63,182 bases of DNA from Chryseobacterium sp. R2A-55 (GTDB taxonomy: Bacteria > Bacteroidota > Bacteroidia > Flavobacteriales > Weeksellaceae). The stretch covers positions 1 to 63,182 of the forward strand of contig NZ_JACBFP010000013.1 of assembly GCF_021401085.1 (NCBI RefSeq), given 5' to 3'. The notes under the pieces were generated by a model. The model saw only the letters and a list, made by a program, of their open reading frames with translations. It did no database searches and was not told the DNA's origin. The position numbers and the translations under genes are program-made. Positions 35,302 to 43,255 of the stretch are shown one piece after another; position 1 is the first letter of the stretch, and the number at the start of each line of letters is the position of its first letter.

Positions 35302-36345
35302 TTAAAACAAAATCGCTTGTTCCAGTTCGAGCAATTTCTGTTTTCTCCAGATTCCGCCGCCGTAACCGGTCAGTTTTCCGTCGCTTCCGATGACGCGGTG
35401 ACAGGGAATGATGATGGAGATTTTATTCAGACCGTTTGCATTCGCAACCGCACGAACCGCTTTCGGATTACCCAGAATTTTGGCCTGTTCCTGATAACTT
35501 CGCGTGGTTCCATAAGGGATTTTTCTTAAGACTTCCCAGACTTTTTTCTGAAAATCAGTTCCCACGGGAGAAAGCGGAACTGTGAAATCTTGGCGTTTCC
35601 CTTCAAAATATTCTGCAAGCTCCACTTCCAAAGTCTTGAAATGGCGATTTTCTCCCTGCACAATATTGGCGTTGAAATGTTTTGAAATTTCTTTCAATTC
35701 CGTGGGAAGTGCTTTCCGGTCTGAAAACTCCAGCATGCAGATTCCGTTTTCATCAGCACAGGCAATCATGGTTCCAAGCGGCGTTTCAATTCTTTTTAAA
35801 TCCACGATTTTTTCTGCTTTCGAATTTTTTGGAGAGACTCCGAAGATATTTTTAAAACTTTCACCAAAACCGCTCAAACTTTCGTAACCACTTTCAAAAG
35901 CGGCATCAATCACATTTTCACCCTGCTGTAATTTCTTGAAAGCCGAATTCAGTTTAAACATCCTTTGAAACGCATGGAAAGTCATTCCGTGATTTTTCTG
36001 AAACCACCTGCGCACGGTTGCCGGTTCCAAACCCCTTTTCACGAGGTCGAAATCTTTTATTTTCAACGAAGGATCCTCCGAAAATTCATCCAGCAAACTC
36101 TGAATCTCTTTGGGTGTTTCACCAGGATTTTCAAGCGGTTTGCAGACTTTGCATGGGCGATAACCTTTCAGAATGGCGTCTTTGGTATTGGTGAAGAATT
36201 CCACGTTTTCAAACCTGGGTTTTCTTGCGGTACAGGTTGGCCGGCAAAAAATTCCGGTCGTTTTCACGCCCATCCAAAAGACACCCTCAAAATCTGGGTT
36301 TTTGTTGAATGAAGCATCATACATGATTTGGGGAGAAAGGTTCAT
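35302..36345 (-). CDS. ada: Bifunctional methylated-DNA repair protein and activator Ada
   Basis: The 347-residue protein has the complete Ada layout. Residues 1-80 form the zinc/methyl-phosphotriester domain with C34, C38, C65 and C68, spaced exactly as in E. coli Ada (FCRPTC and CKVC), where C34 takes the methyl group. An AraC-type HTH follows at about 85-175. The C-terminal O6-methylguanine methyltransferase has the acceptor cysteine C315 in PCHRV. It repairs alkylated DNA and, once methylated, activates its regulon. The preceding 36346-36601 spacer holds no gene and is shared with the curli promoter region. Confidence 0.95.
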   Translation of the reverse strand: MNLSPQIMYDASFNKNPDFEGVFWMGVKTTGIFCRPTCTARKPRFENVEFFTNTKDAILKGYRPCKVCKPLENPGETPKEIQSLLDEFSEDPSLKIKDFDLVKRGLEPATVRRWFQKNHGMTFHAFQRMFKLNSAFKKLQQGENVIDAAFESGYESLSGFGESFKNIFGVSPKNSKAEKIVDLKRIETPLGTMIACADENGICMLEFSDRKALPTELKEISKHFNANIVQGENRHFKTLEVELAEYFEGKRQDFTVPLSPVGTDFQKKVWEVLRKIPYGTTRSYQEQAKILGNPKAVRAVANANGLNKISIIIPCHRVIGSDGKLTGYGGGIWRKQKLLELEQAILF

Positions 36346-36601
36346 TGTTAATGAGTAAAGTGTGATGCAAATTTAGTTTTAAATGCATTGTAATTCAACC
36401 GAAAAATTGACAAGTATTTTACGTTTCTGACCTCGCTCAATTGGAACAGAAAAACATTCCGGAATGATAATTTGAAGTTCGGTCTAAACTGACCCTATGA
36501 TTGATTCCATTTCCTGGTTCAGACTTGAATTCATCAAAAGGTGTTTTTCACATTCGTCTAATGGTTTCCACTGATTTTTTCAAATTAGGTATTTCAAGTG
36601 A

Positions 36602-36631
36602 TTTGCTGCCTTGCAGATCGCCATACATTTG
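36602..36631 (+). promoter_or_regulatory. Strong-looking promoter of the csg operon
   Basis: TTTG at 36602-36605, 18 bases, then TACATTTG at 36624-36631 fits the -33/-7 promoter of Bacteroidota (TTTG and TAnnTTTG). It lies 31 bases before the ATG of the curlin gene. Nothing else was seen in the 317-base space from 36346 to 36662. Confidence 0.7.
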
Positions 36632-36662
36632 TTCCACAATTAATCAGTAAAATTTTTTAATC

Positions 36663-37562
36663 ATGAAAAAATTATTAGCAAGTGCGTTCGTGCTTATGTC
36701 AGTTACAATCGGTTTCGCACAAGACAACCATGATGTAACATCTCAATACGGCAATTCCAACAGTGCAAATGTTGACCAACATGGCAAGGAAAATTCCAAC
36801 GGAATACTACAGATGGGATACAAGAACAAGGCCGAAGTTTCACAGTTTGGTCAAATGAATGTAAACTCCACAGAAAGTATCGGAGACAAAAACAAGGAAA
36901 CGGTTTACCAAAGTGGCAAAAAAAATTCTAATGATACCTGGCAGAAAGGAGATCAAAATAAGGCGACTACCAAACAGTATGGTGAATTCAACAAAGTGAT
37001 TCAAAAACAGAAGGGAGACGACAATTCGGTGTATGCTTTACAGTGTGGAGATCGAAACTACATCTATCAAAATCAGAAGGGAGACGACAACGAGGCTACT
37101 GCAAAACAGTATGGAAAAGACAACAAAGTGGATCAAGTCCAAAATGGGGACGGCAACCATGCCACTGCATGGCAAAATGGTATGAGGAACTCGATTGACC
37201 AAAATCAAAGTGGCAATGACAACAGTGCCACCGGAACCCAAACTGGTTATGACGACAAAATCATCCAAAAGCAAGTTGGCAACGAAAACAAGGCGATTGC
37301 CACGCAGATTGGTGACAAAAACTCCATCAGTGAAACACAAATGGGAAACAAAAACCTAGCAATTGATCTTCAAGACGGATGCCTTAATGACATTGTAGTG
37401 AAACAAGTTGGTAACATGCATGACCATCTTGGAATTCAAATCGGAAACAGTAACTCACAAGACATTTTTCAGGAAACTGGAAATTCAAATGGCGGAACTT
37501 GCTGTAATGCACCTGCATTACCAGATCCAAAATGTGGTCCAAATTCAGGAGGCGGTTGTTAA
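36663..37562 (+). CDS. csgA: Curlin-like major amyloid subunit (CsgA-like)
   Basis: The 299-residue protein has a signal peptide (1-19, ending in FAQ), then an unbroken array of 22 units of 11 residues at 28-269, each shaped QxGxxNxxxxx, the half-repeat of curlin. Two units make one beta-solenoid layer, so about 11 layers are expected, twice as many as in E. coli CsgA. The tail (270-299) holds four cysteines in CC, KC and GGC, and two more lie inside units 10 and 20. Cysteines are unusual for curlin. It is the first gene of the csg operon and is followed by a strong terminator, which would favour high levels of this subunit. Confidence 0.9.
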   Translation: MKKLLASAFVLMSVTIGFAQDNHDVTSQYGNSNSANVDQHGKENSNGILQMGYKNKAEVSQFGQMNVNSTESIGDKNKETVYQSGKKNSNDTWQKGDQNKATTKQYGEFNKVIQKQKGDDNSVYALQCGDRNYIYQNQKGDDNEATAKQYGKDNKVDQVQNGDGNHATAWQNGMRNSIDQNQSGNDNSATGTQTGYDDKIIQKQVGNENKAIATQIGDKNSISETQMGNKNLAIDLQDGCLNDIVVKQVGNMHDHLGIQIGNSNSQDIFQETGNSNGGTCCNAPALPDPKCGPNSGGGC

Positions 37563-37593
37563 TAAACTAGTCATCTGATATTAATTCAACCCT

Positions 37594-37623
37594 GGGAGAA
37601 ACCTAATGAGTTTCTCCCTTTTT
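37594..37623 (+). terminator. Intergenic terminator between csgA-like and the rest of the operon
   Basis: Arms GGGAGAAAC (37594-37602) and GTTTCTCCC (37610-37618) with a 7-nt loop are followed by five Ts. There is no room for a new promoter between this stem and the next ATG at 37640, so downstream genes probably depend on read-through. Confidence 0.9.
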
Positions 37624-37639
37624 CCCAGAAAATACGATC

Positions 37640-38047
37640 ATGAGAAAATTAATCTTTGCGCTACTGCTTTTGTACAGTTACCTATTTTTCGGGCAGACTC
37701 TTACTTTTAATGAGATTAACAGCAGTAATATTCTAAATAATTTGGATCAGCAAACGAGCAGACCCGAAGTGTCAGAAGGTTCTGTGACCACTGTGCTGCA
37801 GATCGGAAATAGTAATAGAGCAAAAGTTTATGACAACAGTAAGAAAAGTGATCTGGTTATCCGCCAAACGGGTGACTTCAATACCACCCTCCTTACCAAT
37901 ACTAATCCACAGTTGGAGAATAATCAGAAAGTCAACATTGAAGGTAATAATAATTACATAGATATCACCGGAAACAATAGCAACTCAAAGGAGCTTCAAA
38001 TTAATCTGAAAACGAATGACAAGATGATCTTCGTAAGACATTATTAA
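37640..38047 (+). CDS. Second curlin-like protein (CsgB-like candidate)
   Basis: The 135-residue protein has a signal peptide (residues 1-18) and a degenerate curlin array in the middle: LQIGNSNRAKVY, IRQTGDFNTTLL and NIEGNNNYIDI match the Q/I-x-G-x-x-N pattern. It is far shorter and looser than the major subunit, which fits a nucleator (CsgB role) or minor subunit. The assignment by size and order in the operon is inference. It starts 14 bases past the T-run of the preceding terminator, and the CsgE-type gene follows 14 bases later. Confidence 0.65.
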   Translation: MRKLIFALLLLYSYLFFGQTLTFNEINSSNILNNLDQQTSRPEVSEGSVTTVLQIGNSNRAKVYDNSKKSDLVIRQTGDFNTTLLTNTNPQLENNQKVNIEGNNNYIDITGNNSNSKELQINLKTNDKMIFVRHY

Positions 38048-38061
38048 AAGCAAGAGACACC

Positions 38062-38799
38062 ATGAGAAACATAAAATTACTTCTCGGTTTTTTACTGTTC
38101 TTTATCCCTTATGCTTTTGCCCGTGGGCAAGTAGCTGAAACAATCAACGCAAAAATCGAAACGGAAAATATCGAAGGTGTACTTGAGCTGAAGGCTGTCG
38201 CACAAAACCTCGGCAGCGTGCATCAATCGCTAAACTATATTTTTCTTGCAGTAAAAAAAGATAAGGCAAACAATATGTCGTCCTCACAGCAACAAAACAA
38301 GTTCACACTGTCTCCCAAGGAGACCAAAACACTTTCAAGAATTAGTTTAAATATGGGCAAGAACGAGGGTTTAAAGGTTTATTTGTTCATCAAGGATGAA
38401 AAATCCCAGAAAGTAGTTGCAAAGGACAGTCTCGAGATGAATGCAAAAAACATCAAGAACGCCGCTTCTTATGAAAAAACTACCAACGAGGAAAATATGA
38501 TCTTGAGCAATGTGGTCATCAACGATACCAAATCCCGGATCGGTGATGAATTTTATACTAAACTTTATGCTCTGATGATGCTGAACGGCCTACAGTTTCC
38601 CTTCAGAATTAAAATCGCAGAAGTCCCAACAACCGGAAAAAATACCCAGCTCCAAGTTTTTGCAAATGACGAAAACATTTCATCATTTATAGCGAAACCT
38701 GATGACGAATATTTAAGTGACGCCGCAAATGAAACCTTGGCTAGTCTGCTGGAGTACAACCAGCAAAATCAGGTTTCGGATAAAGGATTTATATATTAA
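38062..38799 (+). CDS. csgE: Curli assembly chaperone with CsgH-like and CsgE domains
   Basis: The 245-residue protein appears to join two curli periplasmic chaperones. After a signal peptide (1-22), residues about 25-125 resemble CsgH/CsgC, a small Ig-like domain (QNKFTLSPKETKTLSRISL is close in pattern). Residues about 140-245 resemble CsgE (SRIGDEFYTKLYALMMLN and the LQVFANDENISSFIAKP strand). CsgE gates the CsgG channel and CsgH/CsgC blocks premature amyloid growth. It is encoded in an operon with csgF and csgG, with gaps of 12-15 bases. Domain calls come from sequence pattern and need structure comparison. Confidence 0.8.
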   Translation: MRNIKLLLGFLLFFIPYAFARGQVAETINAKIETENIEGVLELKAVAQNLGSVHQSLNYIFLAVKKDKANNMSSSQQQNKFTLSPKETKTLSRISLNMGKNEGLKVYLFIKDEKSQKVVAKDSLEMNAKNIKNAASYEKTTNEENMILSNVVINDTKSRIGDEFYTKLYALMMLNGLQFPFRIKIAEVPTTGKNTQLQVFANDENISSFIAKPDDEYLSDAANETLASLLEYNQQNQVSDKGFIY

Positions 38800-38814
38800 A
38801 AAAATTAAAAAAAA

Positions 38815-39210
38815 ATGAGAACCATTATTATACTATTATGTTTTGGCACTGGCACTATTTTCGGCCAGCAATTCGTCTATAAGCCTGTGAACCCGGCATT
38901 TGGTGGCGACACATTTAATTATCAGTGGTTATTAAGCTCAGCAGTTGCCCAAAATCCATATAAGGGCACCGGAACAAACTATAATCAACTGAGTTCTCTG
39001 GACAGCTTTACTGAAAGCCTTAACCGACAGTTACTGAGTCAATTGTCCCAAAAATTATTCGGAGATCAATTTGGAGACGGAAAACTCAAGCCGGGAAACT
39101 ACAGTTTCGGCTCGATGTATATCCAGGTGTCAGAAACCGACAAAGGGTTAGTCATAAGAATCTTAAACACTTCCACGGGTGAGCAGTCAGAAATAATAAT
39201 ACCGAACTAA
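38815..39210 (+). CDS. csgF: Curli assembly protein CsgF
   Basis: The 131-residue protein has a signal peptide and the typical CsgF start of the mature part, QQFVYKPVNPAFGGD, which in E. coli inserts into the CsgG channel and forms a second constriction. The rest (SFTESLNRQLLSQLSQKLF and the C-terminal strands ending in EIIIPN) fits the family. It links secretion to fibre nucleation at the cell surface. It is encoded 15 bases after csgE and 12 bases before csgG. Confidence 0.93.
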   Translation: MRTIIILLCFGTGTIFGQQFVYKPVNPAFGGDTFNYQWLLSSAVAQNPYKGTGTNYNQLSSLDSFTESLNRQLLSQLSQKLFGDQFGDGKLKPGNYSFGSMYIQVSETDKGLVIRILNTSTGEQSEIIIPN

Positions 39211-39222
39211 AGAATTAATATC

Positions 39223-40611
39223 ATGAAAAGTTTATTAACGGTAAAATTATTACCCCTAATCATTTTAGGGATAATGGAAAGTTGTGGAACGATGATGAAT
39301 CTTCCTGCAGAAGGCGATAAATCAACATTAGGAGAAATGACGCCTTATACAAGGCAACTCAAAGAGCTTCCCGCTCCAGATGAAAAAATAGTGATTGGAG
39401 TTTACAAATTCAGAGACCAAACCGGTCAGTATAAGATGGCGGAAAACGGCAGCAATTGGAGCACCGCCATTCCACAAGGAACCACATCTATTTTGCTTAA
39501 GGCTTTGGAAGACAGCAAATGGTTCCGCCCAATTGAAAGGGAAAATATCGGCAACCTCTTAAACGAAAGACAAATCATCCGATCTACAAGAAAGGAATAT
39601 GAAGTGGCCAAAGACGGCAAAACCATCATTAGCGACCAATTACCACCATTGCTGTACGCAGGAATTCTCCTGGAAGGTGGGATCATTTCGTATGATACGA
39701 ATATTATGACTGGTGGAATTGGGGCAAGATATTTTGGAATCGGAGGTGGCACACAATACCGCCAAGATCGTGTGACAGTTTACCTGAGAATCGTTTCTAG
39801 TATGACAGGTGAAATCATGAAAACAGTTTACACATCCAAGAACATCCTTTCCACAACAGTGAATGGAAGCTTCTTCAGATATATTGATACCGACAGAATT
39901 ATGGAAGCAGAATTAGGATTCACGCAAAACGAGCCGGTAAGCTTAGCAGTCACTCAAGCCATAGAAAAAGCAGTATATACCTTGATTCTGGAGTGTGTGG
40001 AAGATGGAACGTTTAGAATTGAAAAAATCCATGAGAAAGAGGTAAAGAATCTTCTTTCAAAATATCATGCGGAACAAGAAAAAAATGAGTTTCAGCTTGT
40101 CGGAAACAAATTCAATGATAAACAACGATCTCGTACTTCCATATTAGCGATGATTAATGGTGACTTGATCAAGGGAGATTACACAGATTCAAAAATGAAC
40201 ATAGGTGGAAAAATCGGTTTCAAATATTTTTTCACGGACCATCTGAATGCAGAATTAAATGCAGGTTTCGAGAAACTTGAAAATAAAGATATTGTGAGTA
40301 ATAGCTTTATGTTCAACGACTTAAACCTGGAGTACTTGATGCTCCCAAAATTCACAGTGTCACCATATGCATTCATCGGGTTTGGAATGATGTATAAAGA
40401 CAAGAGTTTGTTTAAGTACCAGTTTGGCGGAGGACTAGAATACCTGACGGGGAAAAATTTTTCCCTGAGGTTGAACGCGCAGTACGATATGGGAGTCGAC
40501 GACAATTGGGACAACTTTGTGAACGGAAAAAGAAATGACCAAGCACTTCACATCGGAGTTGGCATTAATTATTACCTCAATCAACCAAGAAAAGTAAACT
40601 CAAAAAACTAA
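39223..40611 (+). CDS. csgG: Curli secretion channel CsgG with C-terminal beta-barrel extension
   Basis: The 462-residue protein has a lipoprotein signal (lipobox ending at C21). Residues up to about 283 match E. coli CsgG throughout (PQGTTSILLKALEDSKWF, NLLNERQIIR, GGIGARYFGIGGGTQYR, RYIDTDRIMEAELGFTQNEPV). The channel-narrowing loop is changed: TGQYKMAENGSNWST keeps the asparagine, has W for the E. coli F56, has no tyrosine at the Y51 place, and is one residue longer. E. coli CsgG ends here, but this protein adds about 178 residues with alternating strands that look like an 8-stranded outer-membrane barrel. The nonameric CsgG pore would carry nine such barrels, which is unusual. Confidence 0.92.
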   Translation: MKSLLTVKLLPLIILGIMESCGTMMNLPAEGDKSTLGEMTPYTRQLKELPAPDEKIVIGVYKFRDQTGQYKMAENGSNWSTAIPQGTTSILLKALEDSKWFRPIERENIGNLLNERQIIRSTRKEYEVAKDGKTIISDQLPPLLYAGILLEGGIISYDTNIMTGGIGARYFGIGGGTQYRQDRVTVYLRIVSSMTGEIMKTVYTSKNILSTTVNGSFFRYIDTDRIMEAELGFTQNEPVSLAVTQAIEKAVYTLILECVEDGTFRIEKIHEKEVKNLLSKYHAEQEKNEFQLVGNKFNDKQRSRTSILAMINGDLIKGDYTDSKMNIGGKIGFKYFFTDHLNAELNAGFEKLENKDIVSNSFMFNDLNLEYLMLPKFTVSPYAFIGFGMMYKDKSLFKYQFGGGLEYLTGKNFSLRLNAQYDMGVDDNWDNFVNGKRNDQALHIGVGINYYLNQPRKVNSKN

Positions 40612-40614
40612 AAG

Positions 40615-42126
40615 ATGAAAACTTTATATATTACCGCACTACTATTTCTTTTATCCATTTTTTCCATTTCGTGCAGCGAGGATCTCGTGGGGAAAGTAAC
40701 CACTGCAACCATCACAGGCAAAGTAGTAAAAAAAGGAACAAACACTCCACTTGCAAATGTGAAAATCTATACAGCCCCTACAACGGAAACTGTTTTTTCT
40801 GCAACAGACGGAACCTTCAAATTAGAAAACATACCTTTGGGCGACTATTCCGTAAAAGCCGAACTAACTGGATATTTAGCAACTTTTCTGGGAGTAAATT
40901 TAAAGACCGAAAATACAGTGAGTATTGTTTTTGAACTTTCTGACGACAACTCGCTAAATTCGCCACCTTCAATCCCACAGCTACTAACACCTGCCGATAA
41001 TTCAGAAAACCAACCCACATCAGTCACATTGACCTGGAGCTGTGCAGATCCAGACCCGGCAGATTCCCTAAAACTAAATTTCAGAGTAATTGTCAAGAAT
41101 AGCTTGAATAGCACTATTTTTGAGAAAGCGAATATCAAAACAAAATACTACGTTCTTGAAAATCTGAAATTTGGTGTAAGTTACTTTTGGCAAGTTGCAG
41201 CAAACGACACCGTGAATCCGGAGGTTTTCAGTGCGGTTCAGCAATTTAAAGTAACCGCTATTCCAAACAACCGCTTTCATTATGTCAGAAAATCAGGATC
41301 AAATTCATACATTATGTCCAGCAATGAAGCGGGGCAGGATTTTCCTTTAACGTCAATCGGTGTAAACAGCTGGAGACCACGTCTTCAGAACGATGCAGGT
41401 TTGGTGGCATATTTACAGACTGTTTCAGGATCCACGCACATTTTCACTTCTAAAAGGGACGGTTCTGATGTAAAACAAGTGACATTCTCCCAACCCGTTT
41501 CCGGAAGTAATCCTTCAGAACTGGATTTCAGTTGGAATTCTACCGGCAGTGAAATAATTTATCCGGTATTTAATAAATTGTACAGAATTAATAAGGATGG
41601 TACAGGATTAACCCTAATTTACACCACTACTGACGGGAGTTTCATCACGAAGTGCGACTGGAGCAGCGATGGCAGCAAAATCGCCTTGAAGACCAATGAT
41701 ATTAATGGATATAATGCCAGGATATTCATCATTGACCCGCTTGGAAATGTCCTGAAAACTATTCTTGAAAATCAAAGTGGCGCGGCAGGAGGATTGAACT
41801 TCTCCATTACCGGTGATAAACTACTGTTCACAAGAGATGTTTCAGGATACGAAAATGAAAACCACCGGCAGTTAGACTCTAGAATTTTTCTATATGACCT
41901 TACTACCAATATTGCAACAGATCTTTCCCAGATCAGCAAGAAACCCATCGGTACAAATGATTTGGATCCGCGCTTTTCCCCAAACAATGCAGAGGTAATC
42001 TTCATGAACACCTCCAATGACGGTATTTCGCAGAAAAATATTGTAAAGCTCACGTTCGATAATACCAATACTGAATATCCGCGAATCCAATTATTCAGCG
42101 ACGGAGAAATGCCGGATTGGAAATGA
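40615..42126 (+). CDS. Csg-operon lipoprotein with TolB-like propeller
   Basis: The 503-residue protein has a lipobox ending at C20 (SISC). A carboxypeptidase-regulatory-like domain follows at about 29-115 (TGKVVKKGTNTPLANVKIYT), then a fibronectin III-like domain at about 118-215 (LTPADNSENQPTSVTLTW), and a six-bladed TolB/PD40-type propeller at about 225-503, marked by repeated W-S-x-D-G-S-K-I-A and DPRFSPN patterns. It starts three bases after the csgG stop, so it is an integral part of the operon. No E. coli csg counterpart exists. It may sit on the outer membrane and bind fibre, surface glycan or the channel. Confidence 0.85.
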   Translation: MKTLYITALLFLLSIFSISCSEDLVGKVTTATITGKVVKKGTNTPLANVKIYTAPTTETVFSATDGTFKLENIPLGDYSVKAELTGYLATFLGVNLKTENTVSIVFELSDDNSLNSPPSIPQLLTPADNSENQPTSVTLTWSCADPDPADSLKLNFRVIVKNSLNSTIFEKANIKTKYYVLENLKFGVSYFWQVAANDTVNPEVFSAVQQFKVTAIPNNRFHYVRKSGSNSYIMSSNEAGQDFPLTSIGVNSWRPRLQNDAGLVAYLQTVSGSTHIFTSKRDGSDVKQVTFSQPVSGSNPSELDFSWNSTGSEIIYPVFNKLYRINKDGTGLTLIYTTTDGSFITKCDWSSDGSKIALKTNDINGYNARIFIIDPLGNVLKTILENQSGAAGGLNFSITGDKLLFTRDVSGYENENHRQLDSRIFLYDLTTNIATDLSQISKKPIGTNDLDPRFSPNNAEVIFMNTSNDGISQKNIVKLTFDNTNTEYPRIQLFSDGEMPDWK

Positions 42127-42182
42127 TGTTTCGTAAGTAACGTTTTATGAATCAGTCATGTAATCTGACTTCCTTTTTTACC

Positions 42183-42218
42183 AAAAAAACTGCTTTCACA
42201 CGATGTTAAAGCAGTTTT
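42183..42218. terminator. Bidirectional terminator at the end of the csg operon
   Basis: Perfect 11-bp stem (42186-42196 with 42208-42218, 11-nt loop) with A-run before and T-run after. It ends both the csg operon and the convergent regulator gene. Confidence 0.9.
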
Positions 42219-42248
42219 CTTTGCCAAGTTACTTTTAAAAATGACGGA

Positions 42249-42905
42249 TTATTTTACCAGATTATTTTCCAATGCTAGTTTTACGAGTTTGGAACTGTTA
42301 TTTACATTGAGTTTCAGCATGATATTTCTGCGGTGCGATTCTACAGTATGCGTACTTATAAAAAGCTTGTCTGCAATGTCTTTCGTTCGGTACCCATCGC
42401 AAATCAAGGTAAGAACTACTTTTTCTCGTTCGGTTAAATCTTCACTGCCATAACATTTTCGGTCAAAAACATTTTCTTTGTTGCAGATAAACCCAAAGAG
42501 AGCCTCTTTAGCAACTTTATTGATATAAGTTTGCCCTTCAAGAACTTTCCGGATTCCTCCCAGAAATTCATCGCTGTTGGTCTCATTAGTCAATAAACCT
42601 TTGACGCCTTTGTCAAAAAATCTCTTGACAATTTTCAGCTCTGCCGAAGTTGTCAAAAGAATAATTTTTAGCTTGACAAAATTCTTTAGTACATTTTCAA
42701 CGAAACTAAAGGTTTCACACAAACCTACTCCCAGAATATTCATTATCAAGAGCGTTGTGCGATCAGAAATCAGCACTCCCATTTCTTCGAACTTCGTGGT
42801 AATGGAAAAATCGTATTTCTGGTGAAATCCATTCCTTTCAAGAAAGTATTTCAGTGCTTGCAGAAAAATGACATGACTGTCATAAAGTAGAATTTCTTTT
42901 TTCAT
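42249..42905 (-). CDS. LuxR-type regulator with degenerate receiver (CsgD-like)
   Basis: The 218-residue protein has an N-terminal receiver-like domain (about 1-125) and a C-terminal LuxR/FixJ HTH (about 155-215, LTEREKVVLTLICDGYRTKDIADKLFISTHTVESHRRNI). The receiver is atypical: at the phospho-acceptor place the segment LLIMNILG has N56 instead of Asp, and the usual switch lysine (LLK) reads LLT. E. coli CsgD, the curli activator, has the same plan with a receiver that lacks normal phosphorylation residues. The gene lies convergent and adjacent to the csg operon, which makes it the likely curli regulator. CsgD identity is inference. Confidence 0.8.
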   Translation of the reverse strand: MKKEILLYDSHVIFLQALKYFLERNGFHQKYDFSITTKFEEMGVLISDRTTLLIMNILGVGLCETFSFVENVLKNFVKLKIILLTTSAELKIVKRFFDKGVKGLLTNETNSDEFLGGIRKVLEGQTYINKVAKEALFGFICNKENVFDRKCYGSEDLTEREKVVLTLICDGYRTKDIADKLFISTHTVESHRRNIMLKLNVNNSSKLVKLALENNLVK

Positions 42906-43002
42906 GGTAAATCATTTGTTAGGACATTCGAAGTTAGGTAGAATTTGAAAAATGACATAAAGTGATTTAACCCATTTTTAATTCTACCTTTAAAATTTTA
43001 AT

Positions 43003-43192
43003 AGACCAGGTGGCGCTGCTTTTTATGATGGAATAACTGAGGCAGACCTCCAGTTAAATAGTGAGTTTTCCCCTAACATTGATTATTAATTTTTCGCAAA
43101 TCGTTTTAGTCACGAAACCAGAGTTGGAACAATTGTTCGACAGCGATGAGGAAATTAACAAAATGCAACAAATCATTTATTTTATCCGTTAG
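43003..43192 (+). pseudogene. Possible frameshifted coding remnant
   Basis: Two overlapping frames without a good start look coding-like: one from 43003 to 43089 (GGAAFYDGITEADLQLN) and one from 43061 to 43192 (PELEQLFDSDEEINKMQQII). They may be pieces of one decayed gene in the 350-base space 42906-43255. No family is recognised. Confidence 0.25.
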
Positions 43193-43227
43193 AATATTTT
43201 AAGCTCAGACGCAAAGCTGCCACAGAC

Positions 43228-43250
43228 AAAAAAGTGAACCGAAGTTCACT
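43228..43250 (-). terminator. Terminator of the DUF2911 gene
   Basis: Arms AGTGAAC (43233-43239) and GTTCACT (43244-43250) with loop CGAA are followed by six Ts on the minus strand. Confidence 0.85.
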
Positions 43251-43255
43251 TTATA

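Noticed and set aside
36663..37562. Regular repeats that could suggest a CRISPR array
   Set aside because: They are coding repeats of 11 residues with drifting DNA sequence and no conserved direct repeat or spacer pattern.
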